Notes: generated by a model not told the origin, from the sequence alone. DNA of 64,000 nt from Fischerella sp. PCC 9431 (GCF_000447295.1 NZ_KE650771.1:1885004-1949003), one strand, 5' to 3'; numbered from the stretch's first letter, positions 35,845 through 46,002 are shown. Translations and numbers: made by a program.

Positions 35845-37281
35845 TAAGGAAGTTGTGATCAAGACCCTCAATGAAAAGATACAAAATAGTTCAGATTTTG
35901 TCAGATTTAAAAATGATTTTTATAGTGAAGCAGTAGCGCTAGCTAGATGTGATCATCCTCATATTGTCAAGATTATCAAAATAGATCATCATCATGAATT
36001 ACCGTGCATAGTGATGGAATACATTGATGGTGAAAATTTAGATGAATTGGTGCGTAGAAAGGGTATCATTTCAGAAGAAGAAGCAGTTACATACATTCAG
36101 CAAATTGGAAACGCACTAACAATAGTTCATCATCAAAACTTGCTGCATCGTGATGTGAAACCCCACAACATAATCATCCGAGCAGATGGAAGAGGTGCTG
36201 TACTAATTGATTTTGGAATTGCTCGTAATTTTATACCCCAAGAACAAGGTCCTTTAACATCATTTCGCTCAGGAGGCTATACAGCAATTGAGCAGTATAA
36301 TCCTGATGGAAAACATGGATATCATACTGATGTATACGGGCTGGCAGCAACTCTGTATTTTATCTTAACTGGAGATACACCTATACATGCTGATATAAGA
36401 GTCCAGACGAGACAAGATGCATTACGGCCTCCAAATCAACGTAATCAAAATATCAGTAATCAAGTTAATAAAACTATTCTTACAGGAATGGAAAGATATC
36501 CAGAAGAGCGTCCTCAAACAGTACAAGAATGGTTAGATTTACTTTTATCGCCAAATTATGAAAGTACTAGCCAAACCAATCACCCTATAGATCAAAAAAT
36601 CAATGAAGCTAATAAATCATTATTGAATCCAGATATTTCTGATTCCGCAGATCATCATCAATTCAATTCACCTAAGATCATAGATGATAGTTACTTAAGC
36701 ACTCCATCACAAACTCAAGATTTACTATTAAGAGGAGCCTTTATTGGTTTTACATACGGATTGCTAACATCTCCATTAGCACCTTTTATTTTTGCACGCT
36801 GGATTGTTGCTGGTTCATGGATATTATTTATTGTTATTTTAATATTTGCTGAATGTCGTGGTATTTTTAATTTTATTTCTCGTAGAAATCTTAAATTTAT
36901 GAGCATACTAGTCATAACGACATTTGTACTAATTCTATTATTTTTTGGTGATTCTAAAGGAAAATTGGTTATTTTGGCGATGACAGTTTTTTCGACAGGC
37001 TTGAGTTTTTTATTAAAACTTATTATCCGGTATTTGAGAGTACCTCACTTGTAAAGCTAAATTTTACATATGCACTACGAAAAAACTTCTGAAATGAGGA
37101 AATTTCTATAGATAATTTTTCTTGTTTCAAGACGATAATATTACGTTATCAATTATCTATTTTTATAAAATTAATCATCCTCAAAAACAGATGTGAAATT
37201 TTACTATATATTAATCGAGAATTAATTAATAAGTAAAATTTTTATGTAAATCATAAAATAACCATTATTAAAAAAAATGAT

Positions 37282-38802
37282 ATGTCCAGAAATAATGCTC
37301 AACCACCATTAATTATTAAATTATTAGCATTTATGGCAGGAGTCATAGTTGTATTTTCTGGTGCTTATCTCAAAAATTTATTACAAGAAACCCCAGAAAA
37401 TCCTCCTTCTCCTTCTCCTACTCAAACTAACAACACACCTGAACCTATATCTGATGAGGTCAAAAACAGAATTAGTTTTGGAGATAAAATTTTCTATCAA
37501 AATAATCTACTTTCAGAGTATATAAAAATACAAGATACTGCTTCATTAAAAATGAAAGAAAAACAATATAATGAAGCTTATAATAGTTTGAATAACTTAA
37601 GAGATGAGTATAAAACAACAGGCTCAAATGAATGTGCAAATCCAGAAACATTAATTTATAAAAATAATGCTCTGATTGGTAATAGTGAAGCATATACAAT
37701 TGCTGTAGTGGTTCCGATAGAAAATTCGGCAGATCGCGCTTTAGAAATGTTGCGTGGTGTTGCTCAGGCTCAAGAAGAAATTAATTATGAGCCACAAAAT
37801 ATAAACGGTAAAAAACTTAGAGTAATTATAGCGAATGAAAAAGATAATGATCGTCAGTCAACTGAGATAATAGCAGATACCTTGGGTAGAACAGAAGACA
37901 TTTTAGGAGTTGTTGGTCATTTATCTTCCGATGCTACTGAAGTAGCGGCTCCTATATATCGGAATTATAAATTAGTATCAATTTCTCCTACTAGTACTAA
38001 AGTTAATATTGCTGCTAATAACCAATATTTTTTTCGTATTGCTCACGATAATCAGGCTGAAGCTAGGGCGCTAGCAAATTATATGTTGAGGACTCTTCAA
38101 CAGAGAAAAGCATCTATCTTATTTAATAATAGTAGTGTATTTAGTAGATCACTGAGCGATGAGTTTGCTAAGGCTGTTGTAAAAGATAATAGAGGACAAA
38201 TTTATAAAAAATATGACCTAGATGATAATAGTTTGAAGGGTTCCACAATTCTGAGTGAGTCTAATCAAAATGATGTTTCTGTATTTATGTTTGCTACAAG
38301 TAGTAGATATTTACAAGATATAGCCATCAAAATCTACAACCCAGGATTTCAAAAATTTTATTATTTAGGTGGAGATGCTACCTACAATCCAAAATTGTTG
38401 ACAGAAGATGTAGGAGAAAGATTACGAAAGATAGTAATTGCGATTCCTTGGCATCATACTTTTAATTCTAAAGAATCAAAAAAATTTGTTAATGATTCTT
38501 ATAAACTTTGGTGTCAGCCAAAAAATAGTGAAGATAAAATCATTTGGCGAACAGCTACTGCTTATGATGCTACAAAACTTTTGATTGAAGCATTAAAAGA
38601 CAATCCTAGTCGCGAGGGAGTAAAAAATTCTCTTTCCAAACTCAAAAATAACTTTTCCTATGATCAGGGAGTAACTGGAAAAATCAAGTTTAAACCCAAT
38701 GGCGATCGCGCTGGTGAAAGCAAGCTAGTGCAAATGGTATCAGATCAGAATTCGCCAGAAAAATATGTGTTCAAGTGTATCCAGGGTTGTGAAGGAAAGT
38801 AG
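37282..38802 (+). CDS. Membrane-anchored LivK-like ligand-binding protein
   Basis: This 506-aa protein has an N-terminal membrane segment (LIIKLLAFMAGVIVVFSGAYL) without a cleavage site or lipobox. A Pro/Ser/Thr-rich linker follows, then a helical stretch, then a type 1 periplasmic-binding fold (about 137-500). That fold begins YTIAVVVPIENSADRALEML and has VVGHLSSDATEVAAPIYRNY and LVSISPTSTKVN, typical of branched-chain amino acid receptors. In many cyanobacteria this module is fused to a Ser/Thr kinase; here it follows the kinase by 227 bp as a separate gene. A sensory role for the kinase rather than transport is likely, since no permease gene is present. ATG 37282 has no strong ribosome binding site. 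Confidence 0.85.
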   Translation: MSRNNAQPPLIIKLLAFMAGVIVVFSGAYLKNLLQETPENPPSPSPTQTNNTPEPISDEVKNRISFGDKIFYQNNLLSEYIKIQDTASLKMKEKQYNEAYNSLNNLRDEYKTTGSNECANPETLIYKNNALIGNSEAYTIAVVVPIENSADRALEMLRGVAQAQEEINYEPQNINGKKLRVIIANEKDNDRQSTEIIADTLGRTEDILGVVGHLSSDATEVAAPIYRNYKLVSISPTSTKVNIAANNQYFFRIAHDNQAEARALANYMLRTLQQRKASILFNNSSVFSRSLSDEFAKAVVKDNRGQIYKKYDLDDNSLKGSTILSESNQNDVSVFMFATSSRYLQDIAIKIYNPGFQKFYYLGGDATYNPKLLTEDVGERLRKIVIAIPWHHTFNSKESKKFVNDSYKLWCQPKNSEDKIIWRTATAYDATKLLIEALKDNPSREGVKNSLSKLKNNFSYDQGVTGKIKFKPNGDRAGESKLVQMVSDQNSPEKYVFKCIQGCEGK

Positions 38803-38936
38803 CCGGGAGCATCTCCATTTTTGAAAAAACAAGAACGATCCCTCAATCTGATGATAGCGACTTCCAGGCGGGAGATTGTTAGAATTCTGATATCTTCATT
38901 ACTACCTACGCACAAAGTCCTGAAAAAGCGATCGCT

Positions 38937-41093
38937 ATGTCTCAGTATCCTCAATTAGAAAAAACGCTGAAATACCACTTTGGTTACGATAACTTTCGTC
39001 CTGGACAAAAAGAAATTATCGAAAATGCGCTTTCTAATCGGGATTTGCTGATTATTATGCCCACAGGGGGCGGAAAATCTTTGTGCTTTCAATTACCTGC
39101 ACTGATTAAAAAAGGTGTGACAGTAGTAGTATCACCTTTAATTGCTTTGATGCAAGATCAAGTAGAAGCACTGCGAAAAAATGGTGTAGCAGCGACATTC
39201 CTCAATAGCAGTCTGAACTCTTACCAGACGCGATCGCGTGAACAATACATCCTCCAAGGTAAAGTTAAATTACTCTACGTCGCCCCAGAACGTCTTGTCA
39301 GTGATCGATTTCTCCCATTTCTAGATTTAATTCATCATGAAGTTGGTATTTCTGCGTTTGCTATTGATGAAGCGCATTGCGTTTCTGAGTGGGGACACGA
39401 CTTTCGCCCAGAATATCGCCAATTAATTTTACTGCGAAAACGTTACGCTGATGTACCGACTTGGGCATTTACAGCCACTGCTACTGATCGCGTCCGTCAT
39501 GATATTACCCAACAACTAGGGTTAAAAGATCCCAGTATTCACATCGCCAGCTTCAATCGCCAAAATCTTTACTACGAAGTACGTCCCAAAAGAAAGAATG
39601 CTTACGCTGAACTCCTAGAATTAATTCGTGATTCTCAAGGTTCGGGAATTATTTACTGTTTAACCCGCAAAAAAGTTGATGAAATTACCTTTAAACTCCA
39701 ACATGATAAAATCTCTGCTCTACCTTACCACGCAGGTTTGACAGACGAAGAACGAAGTAAAAATCAAACTCGCTTTATTCGTGATGATGTGCGAGTCATG
39801 GTAGCAACTATCGCCTTTGGTATGGGTATCAATAAACCAGATGTACGGTTTGTGATTCACTTTGATATACCTCGTAATTTAGAAAGTTACTATCAAGAAT
39901 CAGGTAGGGCGGGTAGAGATGGAGAAGCTTCACGTTGTACACTATTTCTCAGCTATGGTGATGTCAAAATTATCGAATTTCTCATTAATCAAAAAAGTGA
40001 ACCACAAGAACAGTTAATAGCTAAACAACAATTGCGGCAAATGATAGATTACGCTGAAGGTACAGACTGTCGCCGCACAATTCAACTTAGTTATTTTGGC
40101 GAACGTTTTCCGGGAAATTGTGATAATTGTGATAACTGTCGCTATCCCAAACCAGTGCAAGATTGGACAGTGGAAGCGATGAAATTTCTCTCTTGTGTCG
40201 CCCGTTGCAAAGAAAAATTTGGTATGGGTCATATTATAGATGTGTTGCGGGGAGCGAAAACCCAAAAAGTTGCCCAATACGAACACGAAAAACTATCGAC
40301 CTACGGTATCGGTAAAGATAAAAGCTTAGAAGAATGGCGAATGCTGGGACGTTCTTTGTTGCATCAAGGTTTATTAGAACAAAGTGCTGATGGTTACGCC
40401 GTTTTAAAACTTAACGCCTTGAGTTGGGAAGTCATGCGACGACAGCGCACCGTTTCTGTTGCTGTCACCGTCACCCAAAAGATTACTTGGAATGAGGATA
40501 ATGCAAAAAGTGTAGAAGCCGAAATGTTATTGCAGAGGTTGCGATCGCTACGGAAACAACTAGCAGATGAACAGTCTGTTCCACCTTATGTAATTTTCCC
40601 TGATTCGACTCTCAAATTAATGGTTCAAGTCAAACCCCAAACTAAAGATGCATTTAGTCAACTTTCCGGGGTAGGTAGCCATAAATTGAGTCAATATGGT
40701 GATAAATTTATTGCCGAAATTCGCGCTTATTGCCAAGAAAACAATTTTCCAGCCCAAAAACAAAACCTTCCCTCTGCTTCTAGTTCGCTTTCGGCTACAG
40801 AATTACAAACTTTGCTGTTATATCAACAAGGTTTAAGTATCTCAGAAATCGCCGCAAAACGTAACCTGCGCTCAACAACAATTTTTAGTCACCTCTGCGA
40901 TTTAATCGAAAAAAATCAACCCATAGATTTGAATGATTTAGTACCACCAGAAAAACAGCAAAAAATCTTGCAAGTGTTAGAAATTCTAGGAGATATCGCC
41001 CTAACTCCTATTAAAGAATATCTGGGCGATAGTTATAGCTTTGAAGAAATTCGTTTAGTCAGAAGTAAGTGGCGAAAAAAGAGCCGTAAGTGA
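38937..41093 (+). CDS. recQ: RecQ-family DNA helicase
   Basis: This 718-aa 3'-5' DNA helicase acts in recombination and replication repair. The N-terminal motif 0 is YHFGYDNFRPGQKEII, Walker A is MPTGGGKSLCFQ (about 41-52) and motif II is AIDEAHCVSEWGHDFRP (about 142-158). Motif VI is ESGRAGRDGEASR. The zinc-binding Cys cluster is C-R-R then GNCDNCDNC (about 377-400), followed by an RQC winged helix, an HRDC-like domain (FSQLSGVGSHKLSQYGD) and a C-terminal helix-turn-helix (QQGLSISEIAAKRNLRSTTI). ATG 38937 gives the usual N-terminus. The binding-protein gene lies 134 bp upstream but is functionally unrelated. Confidence 0.96.
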   Translation: MSQYPQLEKTLKYHFGYDNFRPGQKEIIENALSNRDLLIIMPTGGGKSLCFQLPALIKKGVTVVVSPLIALMQDQVEALRKNGVAATFLNSSLNSYQTRSREQYILQGKVKLLYVAPERLVSDRFLPFLDLIHHEVGISAFAIDEAHCVSEWGHDFRPEYRQLILLRKRYADVPTWAFTATATDRVRHDITQQLGLKDPSIHIASFNRQNLYYEVRPKRKNAYAELLELIRDSQGSGIIYCLTRKKVDEITFKLQHDKISALPYHAGLTDEERSKNQTRFIRDDVRVMVATIAFGMGINKPDVRFVIHFDIPRNLESYYQESGRAGRDGEASRCTLFLSYGDVKIIEFLINQKSEPQEQLIAKQQLRQMIDYAEGTDCRRTIQLSYFGERFPGNCDNCDNCRYPKPVQDWTVEAMKFLSCVARCKEKFGMGHIIDVLRGAKTQKVAQYEHEKLSTYGIGKDKSLEEWRMLGRSLLHQGLLEQSADGYAVLKLNALSWEVMRRQRTVSVAVTVTQKITWNEDNAKSVEAEMLLQRLRSLRKQLADEQSVPPYVIFPDSTLKLMVQVKPQTKDAFSQLSGVGSHKLSQYGDKFIAEIRAYCQENNFPAQKQNLPSASSSLSATELQTLLLYQQGLSISEIAAKRNLRSTTIFSHLCDLIEKNQPIDLNDLVPPEKQQKILQVLEILGDIALTPIKEYLGDSYSFEEIRLVRSKWRKKSRK

Positions 41094-41180
41094 AAGAAGG
41101 ATTGGGGAAAGGGGATCGGGAAGAGACTTGTTAAATAATTATCCCCACACTCCCCACACTCCTTACTCTTCCTTTTCCCC

Positions 41181-41346
41181 GATCCCCGTTCCCTGTTCCC
41201 TGTTCCCTGTTCCCTGTTCCCTGTTCCCTGTTCCCTGTTCCCCGATCCCTGATCCCTGTTCCCTGTTCCCTGTTCCCTGTTCCCTGTTCCCTGTTCCCCG
41301 ATCCCTGATCCCTGATCCCCTTTCCCGATCCCCGATCCCCATTACC
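41181..41346. repeat. CCCTGTT heptamer array (STRR)
   Basis: Two blocks of CCCTGTT tandem heptamers (about a dozen units together) are separated by GATCCCT-type units and end in GATCCCC and CATTACC units. The array fills the gap between the convergent recQ and RND genes. The last six bases are the RND stop region, so the 3' end of that gene is made of repeat sequence. Confidence 0.95.
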
Positions 41347-44300
41347 CATTACCGACTCCAACAGTCTTTTTTGTGACGACTGATTTTGTTCTGCGTCCAG
41401 AGAGATCATGTAGTAAACCCATGAGCGCAGGTACAACGGTGGGAGTCAAAATAGTGGAAAATGCTAAACCGCCAGTCAGGACAATGCCTAATCCTTGGTA
41501 TAATTCAGAACCCTGTCCCGGTAGGACTGCTAAGGGTAACATTCCTAACACACTAGTTCCCGCAGACATAAAAATTGCCCGTAGGCGATCGCTTGTTGCA
41601 TTATAGAGTGATGCATCATAATCTTCGCCTGCTTCCTGAAGTTGCAAGGCTCTATCGACCAACAAAATGGCGTTGTTGACAACCACACCTGTCAAGATCA
41701 CAAATCCCAAGGCTGTAATCATATCCAGCGCCACATTCATTCCCGGAATGCGGTTGGCAATGACTAGACTTAAGAGTGCGCCACTCATCCCCATTGGTAC
41801 AGTCGCCATAATCACCACTGGGTAAAGAAATGAGCGATACAACGCTACTAATAACAAGTATGTAATCAAAATCGAAAATGCAAACGCAGCAGCTAGTTGA
41901 GCAACAGTTGCTGCTAACTGATCTGCGGAACCTGCTAATTCTAGACGATAACCTGTAGGTAAATTCGCACGCAAAGGAGCGAGAATTTCATCTTCAGTGC
42001 GTTCTACTAAAGTAGCAAGCGGTGCATCTGGTGCGAGGGAGATGGTGAGGCTAATCGATCGCTCTAAATCCACGTGATTAATAACATCCGGACCAATTGT
42101 TTCGTTAACTTCAGCAACATCACCCAGTTGTACCTGTCGCCCTTGAGTATACAGTGGCAATTGTCGCAGTTGTTCTGGTGTTTCCACGGAGGTAGTTTGT
42201 AACTCCACTGAAACATCAAGTTCTTCTTTACCGTCGATGTAATCGGAAGCAATGCGTCCACCCAATGCTGCTTCCACCATTGAACCAATTTCAGCTTCTG
42301 AGAGTCCCACTTCTGCAAGGCGTTCTCGATTGGGAATCACTTGCAGTTCTCCGGCTCCCGTGACAAAGTTGGAACGTACATTCTGCACTCCCGTAAGTTG
42401 CCGTAATTTACTTGTAATTTGTTTCTCCAAATCACTAAGCTGATTGAGATCAGCCCCGACAATATCGACTTCAAACTCCTTCCCAGGATCGCGGAAAATA
42501 GAAATTCGAGTTGGGACTATAAAGCGGTAGCCAGCAAAATTGTTACTTTGGGCGCGTAACCGATCTACCATCTCAGCTAACCCAGTTGTGGTGGCAAATT
42601 CTGATTTTAAGATTGTGGCTATCCCCCGCAGGGCGCCGGGACGATCAACATACAAAATGCGCTCAACTTCTGGTTGCGATCGCAAAAATTCTCGTATAGA
42701 TTCAGATTGGCGAATCGCTTCGGGAATGCTGGTTCCTGGTAATGGTTCCGCCCGCAACACAACTAAGTTGCGATTACCTTCTGGTAAGTAATCCGCAGGT
42801 GGAAGCAGCATAAAGCTGATCAAAAGTAAAGCCACAGGAATCGACAGTACTAATAATCTTCGACCAATTCGCTTACGTCCCAGTGACCAACTAACTGTAG
42901 AAGCGAGAAAGTTTTCCAGTTTGCCTTGAAAATGACGAAATACGGCTGAACATTTAGCAACCGAACGCTCTAACCAATTACCACCCCGATATTCGCCACC
43001 TTCCATCATTTGCATTGCTTCCGATTGCTTGAGGAACAATCCCGAAAGCATTGGGACTAAAGTCAAGGCGGCGAATAAAGAGAATAGAGAAGAAGCAGAA
43101 AGAGCGATCGCCATATCAGCATAAAGTTGTCCAGCTTCACCCGTCACCATAATTAACGGTGCAAACACCACAACGTTAGTTAGGGTAGAACCAAGCATGG
43201 CGCTCCAAACTTCTTGTGTACCTTCAATCGCTGCTCGCATGGCACTTTTACCCTGCTGCATATGGGTGAAGACATTCTCAATCACAACGATCGCATTATC
43301 TACAACCATACCCACCGCAAACGCCAATCCTGCCAAACTGATAATGTTCAATGTCCGTCCTAATGCAGACATGACGATAAACACCATAATCAGTGTAGTT
43401 GGAATTGTGATCGCTACCACCGCCACGGTACGCATAGAACCGAGGAACAAAACTAGGACAATGGTAGCTAGTAGCGCCCCACTCACCAAATTGCTTTGGA
43501 CAAAAGCCACCGATTGATTAATATATTGGCTCTCGTCATAGTTAAAAACAAACCGAATTCCTTGATTTTGCCTATCAAACTCAGCTTGCAGTGCAGCAAT
43601 TTCCGCGCGAACACCTTTAGCAACCTCTGGGACATTAGCTCCAATCTGCCGAATTACACCGACCGCTACCCCTGGTTTACCGTTAAATATCAAAGCACTA
43701 TCTTGCGGTTTGCGCCCCATCTGTACTTGAGCCACATCCCGCAAGTAAACAGTACCAGATTCGTCACGTCGCAGTACAAAGCCCTCTATTTGTGATAAAT
43801 CTTGCGATCGGCTGACTGTGCGTACTCGATATTCTCGTCGTCCCAAAATTAACGGTCCACCCCGAATATCGCGGTTGTTTTCCCGCAGTACCTGTACAAC
43901 GTTACCAATGGTGAGGTTGCGATCTGACAATGCTTTCGGGTCAATCTTCACTTCGACTTCTCGCTCTTGTCCACCGACGACGAGAAATTGTCCTGTTCCT
44001 TCCACCCGCCGCAAGCGGGGAATCACGACTTCTTCAGCTAAATCTCGATAGCGGTTAGCATCTGGTTGAAATCCTTCTTTTGTATCAAAAGGAATCCACA
44101 TCATCGGGGAATTGTTACCGCCCACCAGTTCTACACTCGATTCTTGAGCTTCTGGAGGTAAACTTTCCACCTGCTGTAAGCGGTTGATCACATCAATCAT
44201 CCGCTCTTGCACATCGGCATCCTGAGTAAATTCCAATGTAATGCTACTACGTCCAGACCGAGAACTACTTGTGATTTCCTGAACACCCAGCACCTCTTCC

Positions 44301-44512
44301 ATTTGCTCTTCAATTGGGCGCGTAATCAGGTCTTCGACCTCCGTCGGTCCTGCACCTGGGTAGGTGGTAGTAATTGTGATTTCCGGGCGATCGCCTCCAG
44401 GTTGCAATTCTAAAGGCAAATTCAGCAGCGAAAATACTCCCAATATTGCTAGTAAGCAAAACAGGACAAAAGTACCATGTCGCCAACGCACAGAAGTTTC
44501 GATAAAGTTCAT
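41342..44512 (-). CDS. RND efflux transporter (AcrB/HAE1-like)
   Basis: This 1056-aa proton-driven efflux pump has the RND plan: a first membrane helix (GTFVLFCLLAILGVFSLLNL), a large periplasmic loop, helices 2-6, a second loop and helices 8-12. TM4 carries GLAFAVGMVVDNAIVVIENV; V-D-N replaces the Asp-Asp pair of AcrB, so one proton-relay Asp is Asn, as in many cyanobacterial pumps. TM10 is near TALGFVILTGVVVNNAILLV. The pattern suits small organic compounds rather than heavy metals. The adaptor gene is 122 bp upstream on the same strand. The C-terminus (KTVGVGNG) runs into repeat DNA. Confidence 0.94.
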   Translation of the reverse strand: MNFIETSVRWRHGTFVLFCLLAILGVFSLLNLPLELQPGGDRPEITITTTYPGAGPTEVEDLITRPIEEQMEEVLGVQEITSSSRSGRSSITLEFTQDADVQERMIDVINRLQQVESLPPEAQESSVELVGGNNSPMMWIPFDTKEGFQPDANRYRDLAEEVVIPRLRRVEGTGQFLVVGGQEREVEVKIDPKALSDRNLTIGNVVQVLRENNRDIRGGPLILGRREYRVRTVSRSQDLSQIEGFVLRRDESGTVYLRDVAQVQMGRKPQDSALIFNGKPGVAVGVIRQIGANVPEVAKGVRAEIAALQAEFDRQNQGIRFVFNYDESQYINQSVAFVQSNLVSGALLATIVLVLFLGSMRTVAVVAITIPTTLIMVFIVMSALGRTLNIISLAGLAFAVGMVVDNAIVVIENVFTHMQQGKSAMRAAIEGTQEVWSAMLGSTLTNVVVFAPLIMVTGEAGQLYADMAIALSASSLFSLFAALTLVPMLSGLFLKQSEAMQMMEGGEYRGGNWLERSVAKCSAVFRHFQGKLENFLASTVSWSLGRKRIGRRLLVLSIPVALLLISFMLLPPADYLPEGNRNLVVLRAEPLPGTSIPEAIRQSESIREFLRSQPEVERILYVDRPGALRGIATILKSEFATTTGLAEMVDRLRAQSNNFAGYRFIVPTRISIFRDPGKEFEVDIVGADLNQLSDLEKQITSKLRQLTGVQNVRSNFVTGAGELQVIPNRERLAEVGLSEAEIGSMVEAALGGRIASDYIDGKEELDVSVELQTTSVETPEQLRQLPLYTQGRQVQLGDVAEVNETIGPDVINHVDLERSISLTISLAPDAPLATLVERTEDEILAPLRANLPTGYRLELAGSADQLAATVAQLAAAFAFSILITYLLLVALYRSFLYPVVIMATVPMGMSGALLSLVIANRIPGMNVALDMITALGFVILTGVVVNNAILLVDRALQLQEAGEDYDASLYNATSDRLRAIFMSAGTSVLGMLPLAVLPGQGSELYQGLGIVLTGGLAFSTILTPTVVPALMGLLHDLSGRRTKSVVTKKTVGVGNG

Positions 44513-44518
44513 AGTCGA

Positions 44519-44632
44519 ATTGGGGAATGGGGATTGGAGATTGGGGATTGGGGATCGGGGATCGGGGATTGGGAAAGAGAAATTCCCCTTTGTCTCCCGT
44601 GTCCCCCTTGTCCTCCTTGTCCCCCCTATCTC
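44519..44632. repeat. GGGGATT/GGGGATC heptamer array
   Basis: GGGGATT and GGGGATC heptamers (44520-44570), then CTTTGTCTCCC and CCTTGTCC units, fill the gap between the adaptor and pump genes, which are otherwise expected to be a tight operon. Confidence 0.9.
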
Positions 44633-44634
44633 TT

Positions 44635-46002
44635 TTAACTGCGATCAACTATTTTCACTGGCGCACCATCTTGCAAGCCGTCACCGCCACGTAGAACGAT
44701 GCGGTGTCCGGGTTGTAGGGATGAATGGTAAATTGCCATGTCTTTGCCCATGTCAGCAACCATTTCTACTTGAATTTGTTTGGCTTTGCCATTGGCGACG
44801 GTGAAGACAAACCATTCGTTTTGTCTTCTAGTTAAAGCATCTCGCGAGACGACAAAGCTAGAACGATTTGTAGGCATCTTTAGGTTGCCTGCGATCGCCA
44901 TTCCTGGTAATAATCCTGATGGTGGTTTGTTAATTTGGACACGTACTCGTTGACGACGAGAGGCACTATCAGCAGAGGGAACGACGGCGGTGATTGTGGC
45001 TCGTTGTTTCCATTGTGGCAGGGCGCGAGCTGTGAGTTCAATTGCCATACCGGGAGTGACTCGACCAGTTAATTCTTCTGGTAACTCTAGGAAAATGTCA
45101 AAGTGATCGCCTGCTACTAAGGTGACTATTTCGTTAGAGCTTTGCACCAAGTCACCATTGCTGATGTGTCGTGTTTGCACTACACCTGATTCTGATGCTA
45201 CAATCCGTGTCCGTTTTTGTGCGAGTTGTGCTTGTGCAAGGTTAGCTTTGGCTGCTTCGACGTTGGCTTTTTGGGCGGCGATTTCTTCTTGTATTGGCCC
45301 TGCTTTGGCTTCTGCTAGTTCCGCTTGAGCTTCTAACAGTGTTCCCTGAATGTCATTTAAACTTGTTTGCGCTTCTACTAATGCTCTTTGTGACAATGCA
45401 CCTTCTTTCACTAGGTCACTAGTACGCTTGAGGTTATCCTGTGCTTCTTGTTCTCGCGCCTTAGCAGATGTGACGGCTGCTTGACGTTGAGCAATAATTT
45501 CTGGGCGAGTACCGACTTCTAACCGTGCTAAATTACTACGTTGCTGTGCTAGTTGCGCTTGTGCTTGAGCGATCGCCAATTGCTGATCGGAGTCATCTAA
45601 AATAGCTATTACCATTCCTGCTTTGACGCGATCCCCTGGTTGCACTAAAATTTTCTCTACAACTCCACCAGTTTGAGCGCGGAGTGTGGATTGTTGAGTA
45701 GCTTCCACCTGTCCCAAAAGCTGTATATTCCTGGTAGCAGTTCCAGTCGCCAGAGCGATCGTTTCAATCGGGCGTGGGGGTGGTGATTGCTGCTGTTGAG
45801 CCACAGAAGGTTGCGGTGCGCCACCAGGAGCCAGCATCCGCCAAAGGATAAGACCCCCAGTGGTGAAAAACAAGATGATCAATGTCCGGAACCAGGGTTT
45901 ACCAGAGCGAGTAGTTACTAACTCAGAGGTTACAGAACTGTCTGACTGGGTTTCAGGAGTTGAAACTGGAGCTTCAGAAGTATCCATAGCGGTTGATGGC
46001 AA
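44635..46002 (-). CDS. HlyD-type periplasmic adaptor of the RND pump
   Basis: This 455-aa membrane fusion protein links the pump to an outer-membrane channel. An N-terminal membrane anchor (TLIILFFTTGGLILWRML) is followed by a lipoyl half-motif (STLRAQTGGVVEKILVQPGD), a long alpha-hairpin coiled coil (about 135-275, Gln/Ala/Glu-rich) and the second lipoyl half (ARKR-type TRIVASESGVVQTRHISNGD). Beta-barrel and membrane-proximal domains come last, with RRQNEWFVFTVANGKAKQ. Order and strand fit an adaptor-pump operon. No outer-membrane channel gene is adjacent, so a TolC-like partner would be encoded elsewhere. Confidence 0.92.
   Translation of the reverse strand: MPSTAMDTSEAPVSTPETQSDSSVTSELVTTRSGKPWFRTLIILFFTTGGLILWRMLAPGGAPQPSVAQQQQSPPPRPIETIALATGTATRNIQLLGQVEATQQSTLRAQTGGVVEKILVQPGDRVKAGMVIAILDDSDQQLAIAQAQAQLAQQRSNLARLEVGTRPEIIAQRQAAVTSAKAREQEAQDNLKRTSDLVKEGALSQRALVEAQTSLNDIQGTLLEAQAELAEAKAGPIQEEIAAQKANVEAAKANLAQAQLAQKRTRIVASESGVVQTRHISNGDLVQSSNEIVTLVAGDHFDIFLELPEELTGRVTPGMAIELTARALPQWKQRATITAVVPSADSASRRQRVRVQINKPPSGLLPGMAIAGNLKMPTNRSSFVVSRDALTRRQNEWFVFTVANGKAKQIQVEMVADMGKDMAIYHSSLQPGHRIVLRGGDGLQDGAPVKIVDRS

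Larger units (their letters stand above)
34453..37054 (+). pseudogene. Ser/Thr protein kinase with membrane segments, split by IS630
   Basis: This is a Hanks-type kinase gene interrupted after codon 87. The N-terminal piece (34453-34714) has the glycine-rich loop LGNGGFGITYLAEDKTG. The downstream piece (from 35847) resumes with KEVVIKTLNEK (ATP-binding Lys), then the catalytic loop LLHRDVKPHNIII, LIDFGIAR (DFG) and a GGYTAIEQYNPDGKHGYHTD activation region. Four or so membrane helices follow near the C-terminus. Removing the 1132 bp of element plus target duplication joins ACAGGTA to AGGAAG in frame and gives 489 aa. The downstream part starts at GTG/ATC codons near 35855 and lacks the ATP loop, so neither fragment should be active. 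No other defect is seen, so the insertion looks recent. Confidence 0.9.

Noticed and set aside
41181-41346. CRISPR-like regularity in the heptamer arrays
   Set aside because: The period is 7 bp with no unique spacers, so this is a tandem repeat rather than CRISPR.
41128-41436. Open frames on both strands through the CCCTGTT array
   Set aside because: Tandem repeats with no stop in any phase give long meaningless frames of Pro/Cys/Ser/Leu/Phe or Gly/Asn/Arg/Glu repeats.
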